From assembly GCA_030248195.1 (NCBI GenBank), contig JASAND010030675.1, forward strand, positions 1 through 64,000: a stretch of DNA of 64,000 bases, in the 5' to 3' direction. Positions within the stretch are counted from its first letter, which is position 1. Each line of letters starts with the position of its first letter. Source of the DNA: Trissonchulus latispiculum (lineage: Eukaryota > Nematoda > Enoplea > Enoplida > Ironidae). A program made the position numbers and the translations under genes. Below the pieces are notes generated by a model. The model was not told the DNA's origin and searched no databases. It saw only the letters and a list, made by a program, of their open reading frames with translations. Positions 46,666 through 59,900 of this stretch are shown piece after piece.

Positions 46666-47849
46666 ATGATTCTACGCTTGGTAGAGTCTCCACAAATTCC
46701 GTACCGAGCTCCATGTTTTGATTCCTTTCCGAAGAAGTGTTCGGAGCCAGGAGCCGACAAATCCAGACTGTACACTCTTCTTACTAGCATCGGCATCGAA
46801 TTGCAGTTCCTACGAACAGACTCTGATGCAGAAACTATTGCAATGATTCGCAACGGCAGTGCAGACGGTATGGCCAGATTGTATGTACCTATTGAAATAG
46901 AAAATAAGGACCGATACAACCAGAACGATTGATGCTATTGTTTCCACTGGTCACTGAATCTAATGTTAATCAAAACCTTCTTTTGACAATATTTAGTATA
47001 AACGTTTTGATTATGATTTTATCGATACCTCCTGCATTGTTAGCTATCCAGTGCTGTTTCCAACGATGGTTCTCAAATAGTTTGGATTTACCTCAGACTA
47101 TCTGGTCACTGATGCTTACTGCTGGTTTAGCCCTTTATGCCAACACGTTAGTGATAAAGTTGAATGAGCCTTCCACAAGTATTGTTCAGCCATTTTATGA
47201 TCTAAAATCCCTGGCGATTTGTCTCAAATCCCTCCAGTGCCACGTGTTTGCTCACAAATTTCACCTAAAACAGGATTCAGCCAGCATTCTGTTTCCTATT
47301 ACAAATAAGCGTTTGACCGGCAAAGAACCTATATCAGCCGACCCGGATTTGTATCAAACTTTTTATGACGCAGATAAAATTAATCCTCCAACGGTTGTCA
47401 ACAGCGATCTGCCTGAGATGGGCCAATTGCTGCTCAAAAGTCGCAAGCAGTACAAATGGCCATTGATTCTGTTCGAAGACAACACTGCCAGGATAATCCT
47501 GCAATTATATAGAGATGATATTAGTGTCAAAGTTTTACCAAGAATGTATGTGGACAAATTATTCTTTTCGTATGTGCGATTAGGTAGAAAAACCGAAGAA
47601 CTGATTGCTAGTGTGTTCGCTGCCGGCTCAGTTGAAGACCTGTTTCATCGCTATGTTGCTAAGTTTGAACGTAATTATCACAATTCATTGCCTGCCTATT
47701 CATCGAAGGATCAAATATCTAGATTCAAACTAAAAGGTCTAACGCTAATTCAATTGCAAGACATACTTTTTGTCGGCGTCGCTGCTCTGGGGCTGGCAGC
47801 TGGGTTGCTTGCTATCGAAATATTTTATTACCAACGGCACAATGCATAA
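46666..47849 (+). pseudogene. Receptor B, copy 2: ionotropic-receptor-like pseudogene
   Basis: Nearly identical to the open gene at 31970-33151. A 16-base deletion after 46905 removes the codons following IENV in the S1 half and shifts the frame. The upstream frame stops at 46932, and the downstream frame is open to 47849, covering the end of S1, M1, M3, S2 and M4. No other disabling change was noticed, so inactivation looks recent. Poly(A) signal AATAAA at 47868-47873. A single indel could be an assembly error, though the gap is clean. Confidence 0.85.
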
Positions 47850-48503
47850 ACCGTACCATTCCGCAATAATAAATTATTATTCTGCGTACAGTAAGATATG
47901 GAAGAGTGTGGGGTTCCGGTCGATCATCCTCAAGGCCGGATGATATCCTGGTTAAATAAATCAAGAGTATATAATAGATAAGAGTGTGACAGCAGGCAAG
48001 CTCCCTGTTATCAGCAGCTGAGCCATGCTCTGCACGCTAACGGCCCACCCACCCCCCCCGCAATTGCGTACCTAGTGGACCACCCACAAATCAGTACCTA
48101 GTACGAAATTGCGTATGCTAACTGTTTTCTACAATAAGCATTCTATCGGAACCCCCCGCAAATGTGACCTATCATTTATCAATCTCGAATGGCTCAGCTG
48201 CTGATACAGCCATGCTGTTATTTGAAGGGAAGGAAAATGAAAGAAAATGAGAAATTTTCTTTAAATAAACAAAAAGAAAATGTTTCTTGATTTGCATAAC
48301 TTGATTTATGGCTTCATGGTCTGCGAAGTCTAAACTATTGGCAACCTTGCACTTTACAACTATGCTTAGTGCACATATTTTCGCCTTTAAACATATTGTT
48401 TATATCACTGACACTGACAGCTGTCAAATCTTAACTTGCGCTATTGAAATTTTCTTCTTTCCCAAGAAAAAGAAAATGAAAGAAAATTTAAAGAAAATAA
48501 TAT

Positions 48504-48852
48504 CAGAGTACATAATAACTAAGAGAGTGACGAGCGTAACACTCTTAGTTATCAAGCAAAAAACATCATCTGCACAATAACGGCTGGCCCCCCCACAACT
48601 GAGTATGTGCACTTCAAACAAATTTGCACGCTATGCCTGCGTTCTAAAGCTAACAGCAGACGCACATTGAACCAACTGACTATTTTAGTTGTGTTTTTGA
48701 GCTTTATAACGTAGGCATAGCGTGCAAATTTCTTTGAAGTGCACATACTCAGTTGTGGGGGGGAGGTCAGCCGTTATTGTGCAGAATGATGTTATTTGCT
48801 TGATAACTAATAGTGTGACGCTTGTCACACTCTTATTTATTATGTACTCTTG
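48504..48852. mobile_element. CAAGAG-type MITE, copy-2 counterpart of 33836-34193
   Basis: Same site, same ATAATAT duplication and near-identical interior as the copy-1 element. The left terminus has lost one A (CAGAGTAC). Present in both locus copies, hence older than the duplication. Confidence 0.88.
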
Positions 48853-49030
48853 ATAATATGTGGTGGTTTGCTTAGCTTTCAGTTTTGTATACTTCCTTTG
48901 TCCTTACAGTTTACTTGTTCGTTTCTTACTCTTTCGTTGAGCCACCACGTAATTTCACCAATCTAAATCCAATCTTTCACCACCATTCACCTTCCTCTAA
49001 TTTAAATAATCACTTACGCGACAGAAGCAA

Positions 49031-49950
49031 CAAGCAAGAGCTTTGTGCAAAATGAGCCAGCTGTGACAATATTTATCGTAAATATAGTCCTGCTGCGAGC
49101 ACAAAATCATTATTTTGGTACATGTATCTATGCAGCCGTTCCTCTGGTGCTGCTGGTCATAGCAAAACTTACACCCATCAGAACTTAAGTTCACATAAAA
49201 TACCCTCCGCTGTGTTTGAAGACTTAAGGCAGTTTATGTGTTAATAATGCCTACTAGATTTCTTATTCAAAGTTGGACTTTGGACAAAGCGACAATTGTA
49301 CGATAATTCAGGTCTTAATCAGAGAAGATTCATTGCCGAATTTCAGTTAAACTCTTCCACCACAATTCAACTACGTATATTACTTCACTTCTAAAACTCA
49401 GTCAGAGAACTATTTCACTATGCACACGAGAACTGCTCTAGACACTATTATTAACAGTCATAAGAGTCTAATAATTTTTGAATTGAATTGAAATTGAATT
49501 TTAATTACAGTCCATGTATGTATTCATAGTTTTGGTTAGATTTATAAATTCTTCAAGGAGTGATCATTTTGATTACCGTTGTTAGAACCGAACCTCGTCA
49601 ATCAGACTATTTAAAGGTCATGAACAGATTACAAGTCCCAAATTTTACCTGAATGAAGCTGCCAAGTTATGTTCCACCATGCAACGTGGGTCACATTAAA
49701 TTTCTTGATTGGAAATCTCTGTTGTTAGCAACATTGACAGCAAAGGCAAAGATTAAGTTTAAACGAAATAAACGCAAAACTGGTTTTGCGAACGTTTATT
49801 CTAAGTTCGAAATCTGAATGCTTGCTTATTCAGTAGAAGCATTATTAATACACAGTTTTATACTCTGCTATATCATTAACTGTGTAAATGTGTGCAAAAC
49901 ATACTCTTAAAACCGGTTATAGTAGACCTGCTGCGTCGTGACGCAGCAGG
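49031..49950. mobile_element. 920-bp copy-2-specific insertion ending in a perfect hairpin
   Basis: Copy 1 reads straight from ACAGAAGCAA into AAAACAAAAACAGG (about 34345), while copy 2 has 920 extra bases. Its right end is an 11-bp perfect hairpin CCTGCTGCGTC/GACGCAGCAGG (49927-49937, 49940-49950) exactly at the junction. A second hairpin CGCAAAAC/GTTTTGCG lies at 49773-49790 with pairing outer flanks. No terminal inverted repeat, target duplication or coding region is seen. Confidence 0.65.
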
Positions 49951-50607
49951 AAAAACAAAACAGGAACAACTTTCTGTAGCTATAGCAGCAACTTACTGGC
50001 AATGAAGTTTTCTTATTCGTTGTAAGAAATCATCTAAAGTACATTCGTATCTAATATGGGTACTGATTAAAACAAGGTGCAGAAAGAAGAACCGAAACAG
50101 GTCTAAAACCAGTAATTGTGTCTCACGATACAAAGTAGTCTCGCTGAGGCACAGAGTGGTCTCATGGAGGTACAAAATTTACGATAAAATTTGAAGTCTC
50201 GCTAAGGCAGAATTAGTAGAGCCACTTCCATCATAATGATAATATAGAACAAGAAACTTTTGGCACTAGGTAACCAATAAGTAACAATAACAATACTTTT
50301 GGCAATAACGTAATAATCATTTTCGGAACTATGTGTAGTTTCTGTAAGATCTCAAAGCGCTTACACAAGACAACTGCGGTTTTCTGTTTCAAAATGGATC
50401 TAACAAAATCCGAAATTTAAATTCGATTAGAACACAATTTTGAATTAAAGACTGGAATTTAAATTGGAAACCGTTTTCTTATTTCTTAATACCGTGGTTT
50501 GAAACATTTTCTGTCTACCCGATTCTCCAATTTAGGTTTTCTCAGAAATTAAAAATAGCTGCGTTAAAATGTAAGTGTAATAACCAAAGTTCTGACGCTT
50601 TTCCATT

Positions 50608-50966
50608 TGTTAAATTCAGGCCTACTGCCTGGACTAGACCTGAATTATGGATGGCGGGACGATTGCAGGTAGTATTGCGAAGCCGTGGCCTAATCCAAGA
50701 GTCGCCGTGAATCTTACCTAACTAATAATAAAGACTAACCATCGTTCCACAGGAATGATCCATCTAACCAACTATGACGAGTGGGTGGCGTACAAAGCAA
50801 TTTAATAAAGAGACGAAATATACCCAACCGGTTACGACAATGGAATCAAGCAATACTGATTTAGATTCATTTTACAGATCAAGTTAGCTAGCTAGACCGA
50901 TGAACTTACACACAAGGGTGTTTTACATTGACTGTTTGCACGCCTTAATTTTGGTGATACTTCACA
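50608..50966 (-). repeat. 3' LTR
   Basis: On the minus strand it begins TGTGAAGTATCACC and ends GAATTTAACA (TG...CA rule). I found no difference from the right LTR by reading. Contains GGGTATATTTC, a possible promoter element. Confidence 0.93.
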
Positions 50967-50979
50967 TCTTCCCCCGGTG
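50967..50979 (-). promoter_or_regulatory. Polypurine tract
   Basis: Minus-strand CACCGGGGGAAGA directly abuts the 3' LTR, the expected position of the plus-strand DNA primer. Confidence 0.85.
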
Positions 50980-53966
50980 AAGAAAATTTTAGCGCCTGCT
51001 AAAAAGCAGTGAGAGGGAAGAGAATGCTACCAATAATGTTTTCAAAAGTAACATCCCATGTGACCAGTTATGTGCGTATCCTGGCACTTTTAAGTCCATG
51101 GTAATAAAAATCGTAACAAGAATAAATAGAAATTGCTGATATAGAAAATGGTAGCATAATAGTCTTTAAATGCAGGCAAATACCGAAATTGGGGTATATG
51201 TACTAAAAAGTACTCATAAACGAAAATAGTACCATAAGAGTGATACAATTCAATCAAGACTATTAAATAAAAGAACTCAAAAACTGGACTCAATAGGATT
51301 GATAAATTCGAAACAATAAATCACAGCATATATATAAAACCGCAAACAGAAGAAATACAATAAGCAATCATCTACAAGCATTGGCCAGGCACATTCACAC
51401 ACACAATCACACAAGATCGCACACATACATTTCACCAATATAAGATTTACATGAAGCAATTAACTACTGTACAGAATCCTAACTACAGCAATGGTACAAA
51501 AACGAACAAAACAAATTCCTATCTAAACATCTACACCGTACACGAGCAAAAATAAGTGTCCTAGCTAAGCAATTCATACCAGTAAAGACGAAATATTTTT
51601 AGCTAAGCTATACACAGTACAAAACAAAGAATATCCTAACAAATACACTTACGTACATTATTCTCATTCAAAAGACAACAAACAAATTAGGCTAAATTTT
51701 CATTCGAAACCCTTGATATCGTTAGATACCATCTGGCGAAAACTGAACCTAATTAATTATAGATACACAAAAAATACATTATACATGAGTAATAATACCT
51801 ACGTAACCTACAGAATTAATTTTCATTGGATTTCAAAGTAATTTTTGAACGTTGACAGCCTATTCCTCCGCCGCAGAAAAAATAAGATCACCTGATCGAA
51901 TAGCAAAGAAAACAGACACAAAAACAACGCATATACAAAGTCAATTACAGAAATGAAGAATAAGAGAGGGGTATTTACAAAGAAAGGGAGTTACACGAAA
52001 ACAAACAACACACAATCGAATAATACAAACAATAATAGAGGTCGACTAATACGTAACAAACCGTACATGCCTAACATAATACAAAACAATCATATAGTAC
52101 AAAATCATGCACATAAAAGACAAAAGTTAGAAAAAACATCACCACAGGGGGTTAGTCACTGCATATTTACGAATTAGTAACTAGACAAAGGCAAAGATAT
52201 ATACAACACGAATAAGGAATGCAAATATATATATATATATATATATACAACACAAATAATAAATATCTCTAATATAGTAATCGAAATTTATATATTGACT
52301 TTCATAAGGGGATCAGGAGGAATTTATGTAAATCTTCATTGGGAGGAGTTCACAACCGTGAGCTCTCTAGAGTTCGAAAACCGTAACTCTATATTCAGGA
52401 TCGGAGCTGAGCACTAATGCAAATCATCTCTCGGTTGTTGTATCCGTAGTTATATCCGTAGTCGCTGTCAATAGAGAAACAGTACACAAAGGACTACGCG
52501 GAGTCCACAAACTGTACAAACAACAGATAACCTAGGGAAAAGTTATGCAAAAGGGACAAGAGGTTAAATTTTCATGCAAATGAAGAAAAAGGTATTTTTA
52601 CGAAATGGAAATCCTGTAGAAAAACAAATACCGACGAAAGGAAAAATACTAGAGTATTAAGCGCTCCGAGCTGCTCAGGTTAAGGAAATATCAACACACA
52701 TCTATACAGTATGAATATGATACAACACAATTGAGAACAAACAACAAAATAACTAACAAAGCTTGTTTTTTTAAGTTTTCAGTCATATATATTGCTTTTT
52801 AGGCATTTCTTGGTACCATACTGAATGAACAAAGAAAAAGTATATACAATCCGGATAAAAAATGCGCATATTCAAAAATCCACATCAAGATGCATCACCT
52901 ATGTCGACAAGTCAGATAAATGCAATTGCTGAACGCTACATAACCAGACTATATTCAGAGCAGCACGAAGAAAAAAAAACGAAGATACCCAGAAATAAAA
53001 TAAAATAAAAAATTCACGAGGCTGTCTTGTAAGCTGACGAATTGCACATTATATTAGCCTCTTAAATGCCGCTTATCCGTTTAGAAAAACATCCAAGGAA
53101 ACGCAAACTTTGAAATTTCATCGTATTTCATCAAGTAATTAGCCTTTTAAGAAAATACTGGAAAATCAACTTTCGGCATTAAAACAAGTAGATGGAATGA
53201 ACTATAGTTTGTACAACCTACCGACCTACAGGTCAATACCTTATAAAACCAATAGTCCCGTCGTACCTACGATCCTCTAGGATCATACGTCAACATAGGG
53301 AAGGAAACACAGACCGATGGTATCCAGAAATGATGATGGAATCAATGAATGAATCAGAAGAAGCTTCGATGCTTCGATGCTGAATCAGAATGCTGTCAGT
53401 GAAAGATAGAGGCCATAGCTGAAATTCAAGCTTTGACTCCATGCAGGTCTAGCATGTCGTGGCATTGAAGTGCCCACTGAAGAAACTAAACTAGAAAGCA
53501 TACAATACGTCATTGAATATTTGAAAAAACGTGAATAGTTAACCAAAACGAAATTAAGTCAAGCCAATACTATCACCAAGACTTGTCCACGTTAAAGGCA
53601 AATGATAGAAAACGTTATGAAGGGATGTAGTCAAACATTACCAACAGTCATATTTATCCGCTGATTAAGGTGCTCGATTGCAGTTACCATTGCCTGAGCT
53701 ATCTACGTTCCTGTTTATCATGACATACAGCATGGAGGATTCTACAAACTGGACATCGAAATTCCAAGTCGACATGACTACCACGTGAAAAAAAAATCCT
53801 CAGGAAAATCAGATAGAACCAATCAGAATATTTGTCTAAGAAAAAATTAAACGAAAGTGCAAGAATATTGTGCAAGAATCACTATTTGGTGATGGGTGAT
53901 TGGCAAAAAAAAAATTCCGAAATTTTAAATAAATGTCAGAAATGATTACGCGAGTAAAAAAAATTT
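50980..53966 (-). other. Retrotransposon 3' noncoding region, no env
   Basis: Roughly 3 kb between the gag-pol stop and the polypurine tract. AT-rich, with an (AT)n run at 52224-52246 and no minus-strand frame beyond chance length. Gypsy-group elements with env carry it here; I see no trace of one. Confidence 0.7.
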
Positions 53967-56900
53967 TTAGGAAAAGTACCTATAAAGTTGCAAGCATCGT
54001 AGCATTGACGTATCGAATAGTGCATTCTGTGCAGGTGCAATGGGCAGTGATGCTTCCTTGTCTGATGTTAAGTTATTGACGACTACAGCAAGTTCTTGAC
54101 TAGCAACAGATTCTGTTTCGTGTGCATTTGCTTCTTCATTATCATTTAGGACCTGAATAGTGACCCGATTTGTGGAATTGTCACTCAGTTCATCTAAAAC
54201 CACCCTGCTATTCAACGCCGTATCCTCTGGCGTATTTTGTTCTAAGTCTTCAAATTGTTCTACTGAATCTTCAGTGAATTGAGGATGTACATCTGGTAAC
54301 TTCTTTAACCTGTTCACATGGATAGGGTTACTTACCTTTCCCGTCTGTAAACAACGTAACCGGACGTTTTGCTCCGACATCTTCTCAATGATTCTGTATG
54401 GACCGTCGTACTTTGGAGCTAATTTAGCCATATGACCAGTAGGAACAGGAACTTGAGAAATATTGCGCATAACTAGCTGTCCTACGTCAAAGTTCTTAAT
54501 ACGTACATTCTTATCGTAACGTTGCTTAACCAAGTCCGTTTTATCCTTTATAATTTGAGAAGTCACACGCCAGTTTTCCGTTAATTCTTTCATCGCGGAA
54601 ATTTTATACGAATTCAAAGATGTTACCGGCTTGTCCAATTTTTCAAACAACAAATCCTCTGGGACTTGACAATCTCTACCAAATAACAAAAAGTACGGAG
54701 TATCCTGGATGGTAGAATGAAAAGAAGTTCGATACGCGTGCATCGCAAAAGCCAGTTTTACATCCCAATCCCGTTGAGACGTATCTACGTACTTCTTAAT
54801 TATTTCTCGAATTGTACCATTAACACGTTCTACAAGCCCATTAGACTGAGGATGATAAGCTGTCGTACGTAGCTTTTTAGTACCTAGTAGCTTAAAGAAA
54901 GTCGTAGTAACTTCAGATTGAAAGTTAGGGCCTTGGTCCGTAACTACTTCATTAGGTACACCATACCGTAGAATAAAGTCATACAAAAGCGTACGTATCA
55001 AAGTTTCAGATTTTTCATTACGTAGGGGCCATGCTTCTGCCCAACGAGTTAACTGATCTATTAGAACTAGAATACAAACCTTTTGCTTCTTACTTGTTGG
55101 AAAATGACACACGTCTAGGTAGACACGCTCAAACGGCTTAGTTACCGGTGGATACGGTTTCATTGGTGCTTGTGGTTGCTTAGGTCCGATAGTAAATTTA
55201 GCACAAACTATACAATTACGTACGTATGTTCTAACATCCTTTGACAATGTTGGCCAATAGTATTTCGTAGCTATCTTATATAAAGTTTGAGGTACGCCTT
55301 GATGTCCACCCGTATCCATTGCACTATGATATTGATGTAGAATATAATTCCTAAACTTTGTAGGTACACACACTAATCGAGGCAATGCTTGCCGCCGTCG
55401 TCCATGAATATCTACGTGGTACCGATACAAAATTCCATTTTCCAAATCAAAATCCGATTCAAAACGAATTAAACGCCAAACGTTTTCATCTGTCGTTAGA
55501 CGACCAGTTGCCATATAGTCTTTCAATGGACCAAATTCCGGATCTTCGTCTAAAGCTTGACTCCAAGATTCATCTGAAAATTTTTCAATAGTGCACACCG
55601 GTGGATACATATCTGCAGTTACATCAAACTCTTGCTCGTTATCCGATTGATCTTCCGTACGTACTTGCTTAGCACTGCACGAATCCTTCGACAAACTGTT
55701 ATCCTGAAGGGTAGCACTCCACTTAGGATTCCGTGACAACGCATCCGCTACAGGATTATCTACTCCCTTACGATGTAATGCTTTGAACTTGTATTCCTGT
55801 AATGCAATGTGCCATTTTGCTAACCTACTATTGCCTTGGCGTTTAGGACAAGTGAAAATGTACTTTAGAGCTTCATTATCTGTATATAAGGTGAACTGTC
55901 TGTGTCTAAGGTAATGCTGAAAATGCTTACACGCCCACACTACTGCTAAACCTTCGAGTTCATAGATTTCGTATTTACGTTCTGCACCTACCAATGATCT
56001 ACTAGCATAAGCTATTGGCTTTGGTTTTGATTCACCGTCTTGATCTTGTTCGAGCACTGCACCAAGACCTTGAATACTAGCATCTGTTGTTAACAAAAAC
56101 GGTTTATCCCAGTTCGGATATGCCAAAACAGGAGCATTGGTCAATGCCGTTTTCAAAGCATCAAAGGCTGTTTGGCATTCTTCTGTCCAATGAAAACATT
56201 CAAGTTTCTTCAATAGATTATTCAAAGGTCCTGCTATAGTACTGAAGTTTTGTATGAATCTCCTATAGTAACCTGCCATACCTAAAAATCCGCGTAGCTG
56301 CTTAAGTGTTCTAGGTACTGGGAAATCACGTACTGCACTTACTTTGCGTGAGTCAGTTTCAATGCCTTTCTCCGAAATAAAATGTCCAAGATATTCAACA
56401 CGTTTACGAAAGAAACAACACTTTTTCATTTTCAAACGAAGACCATGGTCAGTAAGCTTTTGAAAAACAATTTCAAGCATTTTGAGATGATGGTCTTCAT
56501 CATTGGAAGGTATTAGCAAATCGTCGATGTAAACGGGAAGTTCTGTAAAAATACGCTCCATAATGCGCTGAAATGTTGCGGGAGCATTGGTTAGTCCAAA
56601 AGGCATGACATTGAAATGAAATAGTCCCATATGCGAAATAAATGCAGTCTTTTCTTTGTGAGGTGGAAACATTTCAATCTGCCAGTATCCACTATTGAGA
56701 TCTAATGTTGAAAAGAATTTTCCTTTACTAAACATATCTAAAATCTCATCAATCTTAGGTAGTGGATAGCGATCCTTTCTTGTGATTTTATTGAGATTCC
56801 GATAGTCTATAACAAACCTTGTTGTTCCATCTTTCTTTCCAACCAGCATACATGGACTTGACCATTGGCTATCCGACGGAGAACAAATGCCTTGTTCCAG

Positions 56901-59900
56901 CATATTCTTTATATGTTCTTCGATCTTTAACCGTTCATGTGGATTTACCCTATAGGCCTTAGCTGTTACTGGTCCACCCATCCCTGTATCTATTAGATGT
57001 TGACCCGTAGTACATTTTCCCAAATTAGTTGGTGTTGCAAACACGTGTACGTACTTACGTAACAATTCCTTGAACTTGTCCTTAGACTTTTCTGAACACT
57101 CAAACTTATCTAGTTGGGCTTCCTTTAGAAATTGTTCGTACTGTTCTTCTTGAGTTAATGGTTTTTGCTCTTTAGATGGTTGAGCTTCCTGTTTTACAGT
57201 TTCCTTAATGTTGGAATTATGAATAGCTGAGCCAACTAGAGGTTTGTCATCTGATAACAGATCAGACTCACATACGTATTCCTTCTCAAACCAGTTATCT
57301 CCGAGATGCAAAAATGCTTCCTTGCCTTTTTGGTTCTTTAGTGCAACCAGATCATCAGCATATGCTAGTGTCATTCCTGGTCGTAAATCCAAGGCTTCAG
57401 AGCCAAGGTTCCATACTTTTATATATTGAGATTGATTTGCTGAAGACACAATACCAGGAACCACATAGCAATTATACTTCTCCAGTATTTGCATAGAATT
57501 TCGAATCATTTTTGGCGAATCGTCAAACCGCGAAGGCCAAGGAGCTGATTTGGTTTGCACCTTCGATGCTTGAATACGTATGAAGCCCAAATCTCCATCA
57601 GAATCATCTTGTTCTTGCTGTTGTGATGTTGATTGACAAGAAATTGGAACCCAAGTTTCCGCATTAGGTGGAACAGAAACACCAACTCGTAAAAGAATGT
57701 TTGAAACTTTTGGGGTTTCTTTACCCACAACTTGTAAAATACTATTCAACTGTGGTGCACCTAAAAGAGGTACTTCCTTGAAAAGAGGATGGTAGATGGA
57801 ATGTCTTCCCATTAGCATGGACCAATTGTAATTTGAGAGAAAATCTGTACCAAGTAAGATATCATACGGGCAATAGTCACTAATGAAAAACTCATGAGGC
57901 CATAGGTATCCTTGAAAAGAAAGATTCAACTTAACAGAACCGGAAAAATCAATGGCTGAACCGTTTGCAGCCGTCGCAGATGTAAGTTTTAGTTCTCCGG
58001 GAGATAAACATTCAGGAGATTTCTTTCGCAAATGATCTACAAAGCTTTTAGAAATGACTGAAATATTGGCACCAGTATCAATCAATGCTAAGGTATTAGA
58101 ACCAGAAACAGAAACTACTACTACAGGCGAATGAATTGGAGGGATTTTCGTTTGAGCACCAACGAAATATTCATTTTGATTCACAAATGCCATCAAATAA
58201 TTCCGATTATTAAAAATAGGATCATCTTTAGATGCCTTTTGTGGCTTAAGATGAGAAACCTTTGGTTTTTCTTCAGAATTGTCCGACTCCGAGTCTGAAT
58301 TTTCCGTGGAGCTTTCTTCTGTTAACGTACTTTCAGAAGTTTGAGACAAAAGGTCTTCAAAAAGAAACTTATCTGGGAAATCTGGGTCCGCAATCTTGTT
58401 CTTTTTGGTTGTTCTTGACTTCTTTTTCTGCGTACGTATATGCTTACTAGTAGATGGTTTTTCTCCCTTGTTCCTGCTAAGTTCTTCCTTAGCTTTCGTA
58501 GTATTAGTAGCTAGCTTCGTTGTATAGTGCTTACTGGATGCCTCATCTATTGTTCTGAGTTGTTGTAAGCGTTCCTTATATTGTTCTAATTCAGCTTCCT
58601 GTTCTCCTATGAATGGCTGAGGCGCGTACTTATTATTAGGATTAACAGAGGCACCCAGAGATATTTGTTCTGGTTCACCGTTATGCTTGATACGTTCCTG
58701 GTTGTAATCCTGAAGGGTCGCAGCTGGAAGTATCCCTTGACTGAATGAACCAGAGGTGCTTGTCCCTAAATTGCGTGGATTACTATTCGCAGATGAGAAA
58801 ATAACGCGAGGCGCGAAAGGAAACGCATTAAATTTGCCATTACCGGGCACTGCTGGTACACTAGTTCGCACATTATATCCTTGAGAAAAAGTTCTCGGCG
58901 CATTAAAAAACCTAGGCTGTCGAAATCGTTGCTGAGGAGCAGGAGTGTACCTGAAGTTTGGAAGTGAAAATCGCGGAGGTTGAGACCTAAAAGGTTGAGC
59001 ACGCAAATTCTGTTTATAAGCGCGAGGATGCTGAAAAACTCTGCCATTATTGCCGAAAACAGGTCGAAACTTCGTTTGAACCGGTACCCTAGAAACATTT
59101 TGGGCTTGACTGATAGATGAGATCGTACGAACGTTGCGCAAATCTACCTTACTGCTATCGATTGGTACCAACTTAACCCAACGTTGTTCATCGGGCAAGA
59201 AAAAATCAAATGCTTGAGTCTTGCTTGCATTAGTCACAGAATTTCCAGAAAAACCATTCGAAGCGTGAGGAGTTGGGAAAGACGTACGTGCATACGTACT
59301 TGAAAAACTCTGAAAACGAGGGGGGTCGGGCAAATTTGTACGACCAAAACTGTGATTTGGTGGAAGGTTGGACTTAACAACTCCAGCATACGTAGAGAAC
59401 ACCGAACAAATCTGATTACACGTAATTGTTTTCTGAGCTGGATACGTTCTCATCAAACTTTCCACGATGTTTTCCGAATTCGCAATCAATGAACAAACTT
59501 TTGGATCAGAATTGGAAACACATTTTGGAATGGGGGTAGAATTTTCTTCAGTTAGAGGCAACTTAACTGTGGGGGCAAGGGGTGCTACACCACCCACATC
59601 CCGAAAATTCTGACTATTGCCATTCAAAGGTACAATATAAGAAACCTGAGGTTGCGCCTGTTGTTGCTGATCATAGGACAAATGCTGTAAGCTTTGATCG
59701 TTAGAGTCTACCAAACTTTGTGAACTTCTACCACTCCTTGTAACGTTATTGTCGCCTCTGCGCCTGTACCGATAATTTGAGTTGCTGTATTGACTTCGCA
59801 TCGCGCAGTTTGGAGAGATATGGCCAAAATTACCGCAAGTAAAACAAGTCACACCACTTAAATCGCGTGAAGTCTGCTGCGCCTCTTGATAGCAAAATTG

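Larger units (their letters stand above)
39703..50607. repeat. Receptor-locus duplication, copy 2
   Basis: Direct copy of 25751-35009 with receptors A and B in the same order and orientation, offset about 14.0-14.7 kb. Length differs because of copy-specific insertions: the nested foldback at 42588, MITEs at 44476 and 45649, and a 920-bp insert at 49031. The copy ends abruptly at the LTR at 50608. Confidence 0.9.

Noticed and set aside
50967..53966. Possible env gene of the retrotransposon
   Set aside because: No minus-strand frame of meaningful length, signal peptide or membrane anchor in this region.
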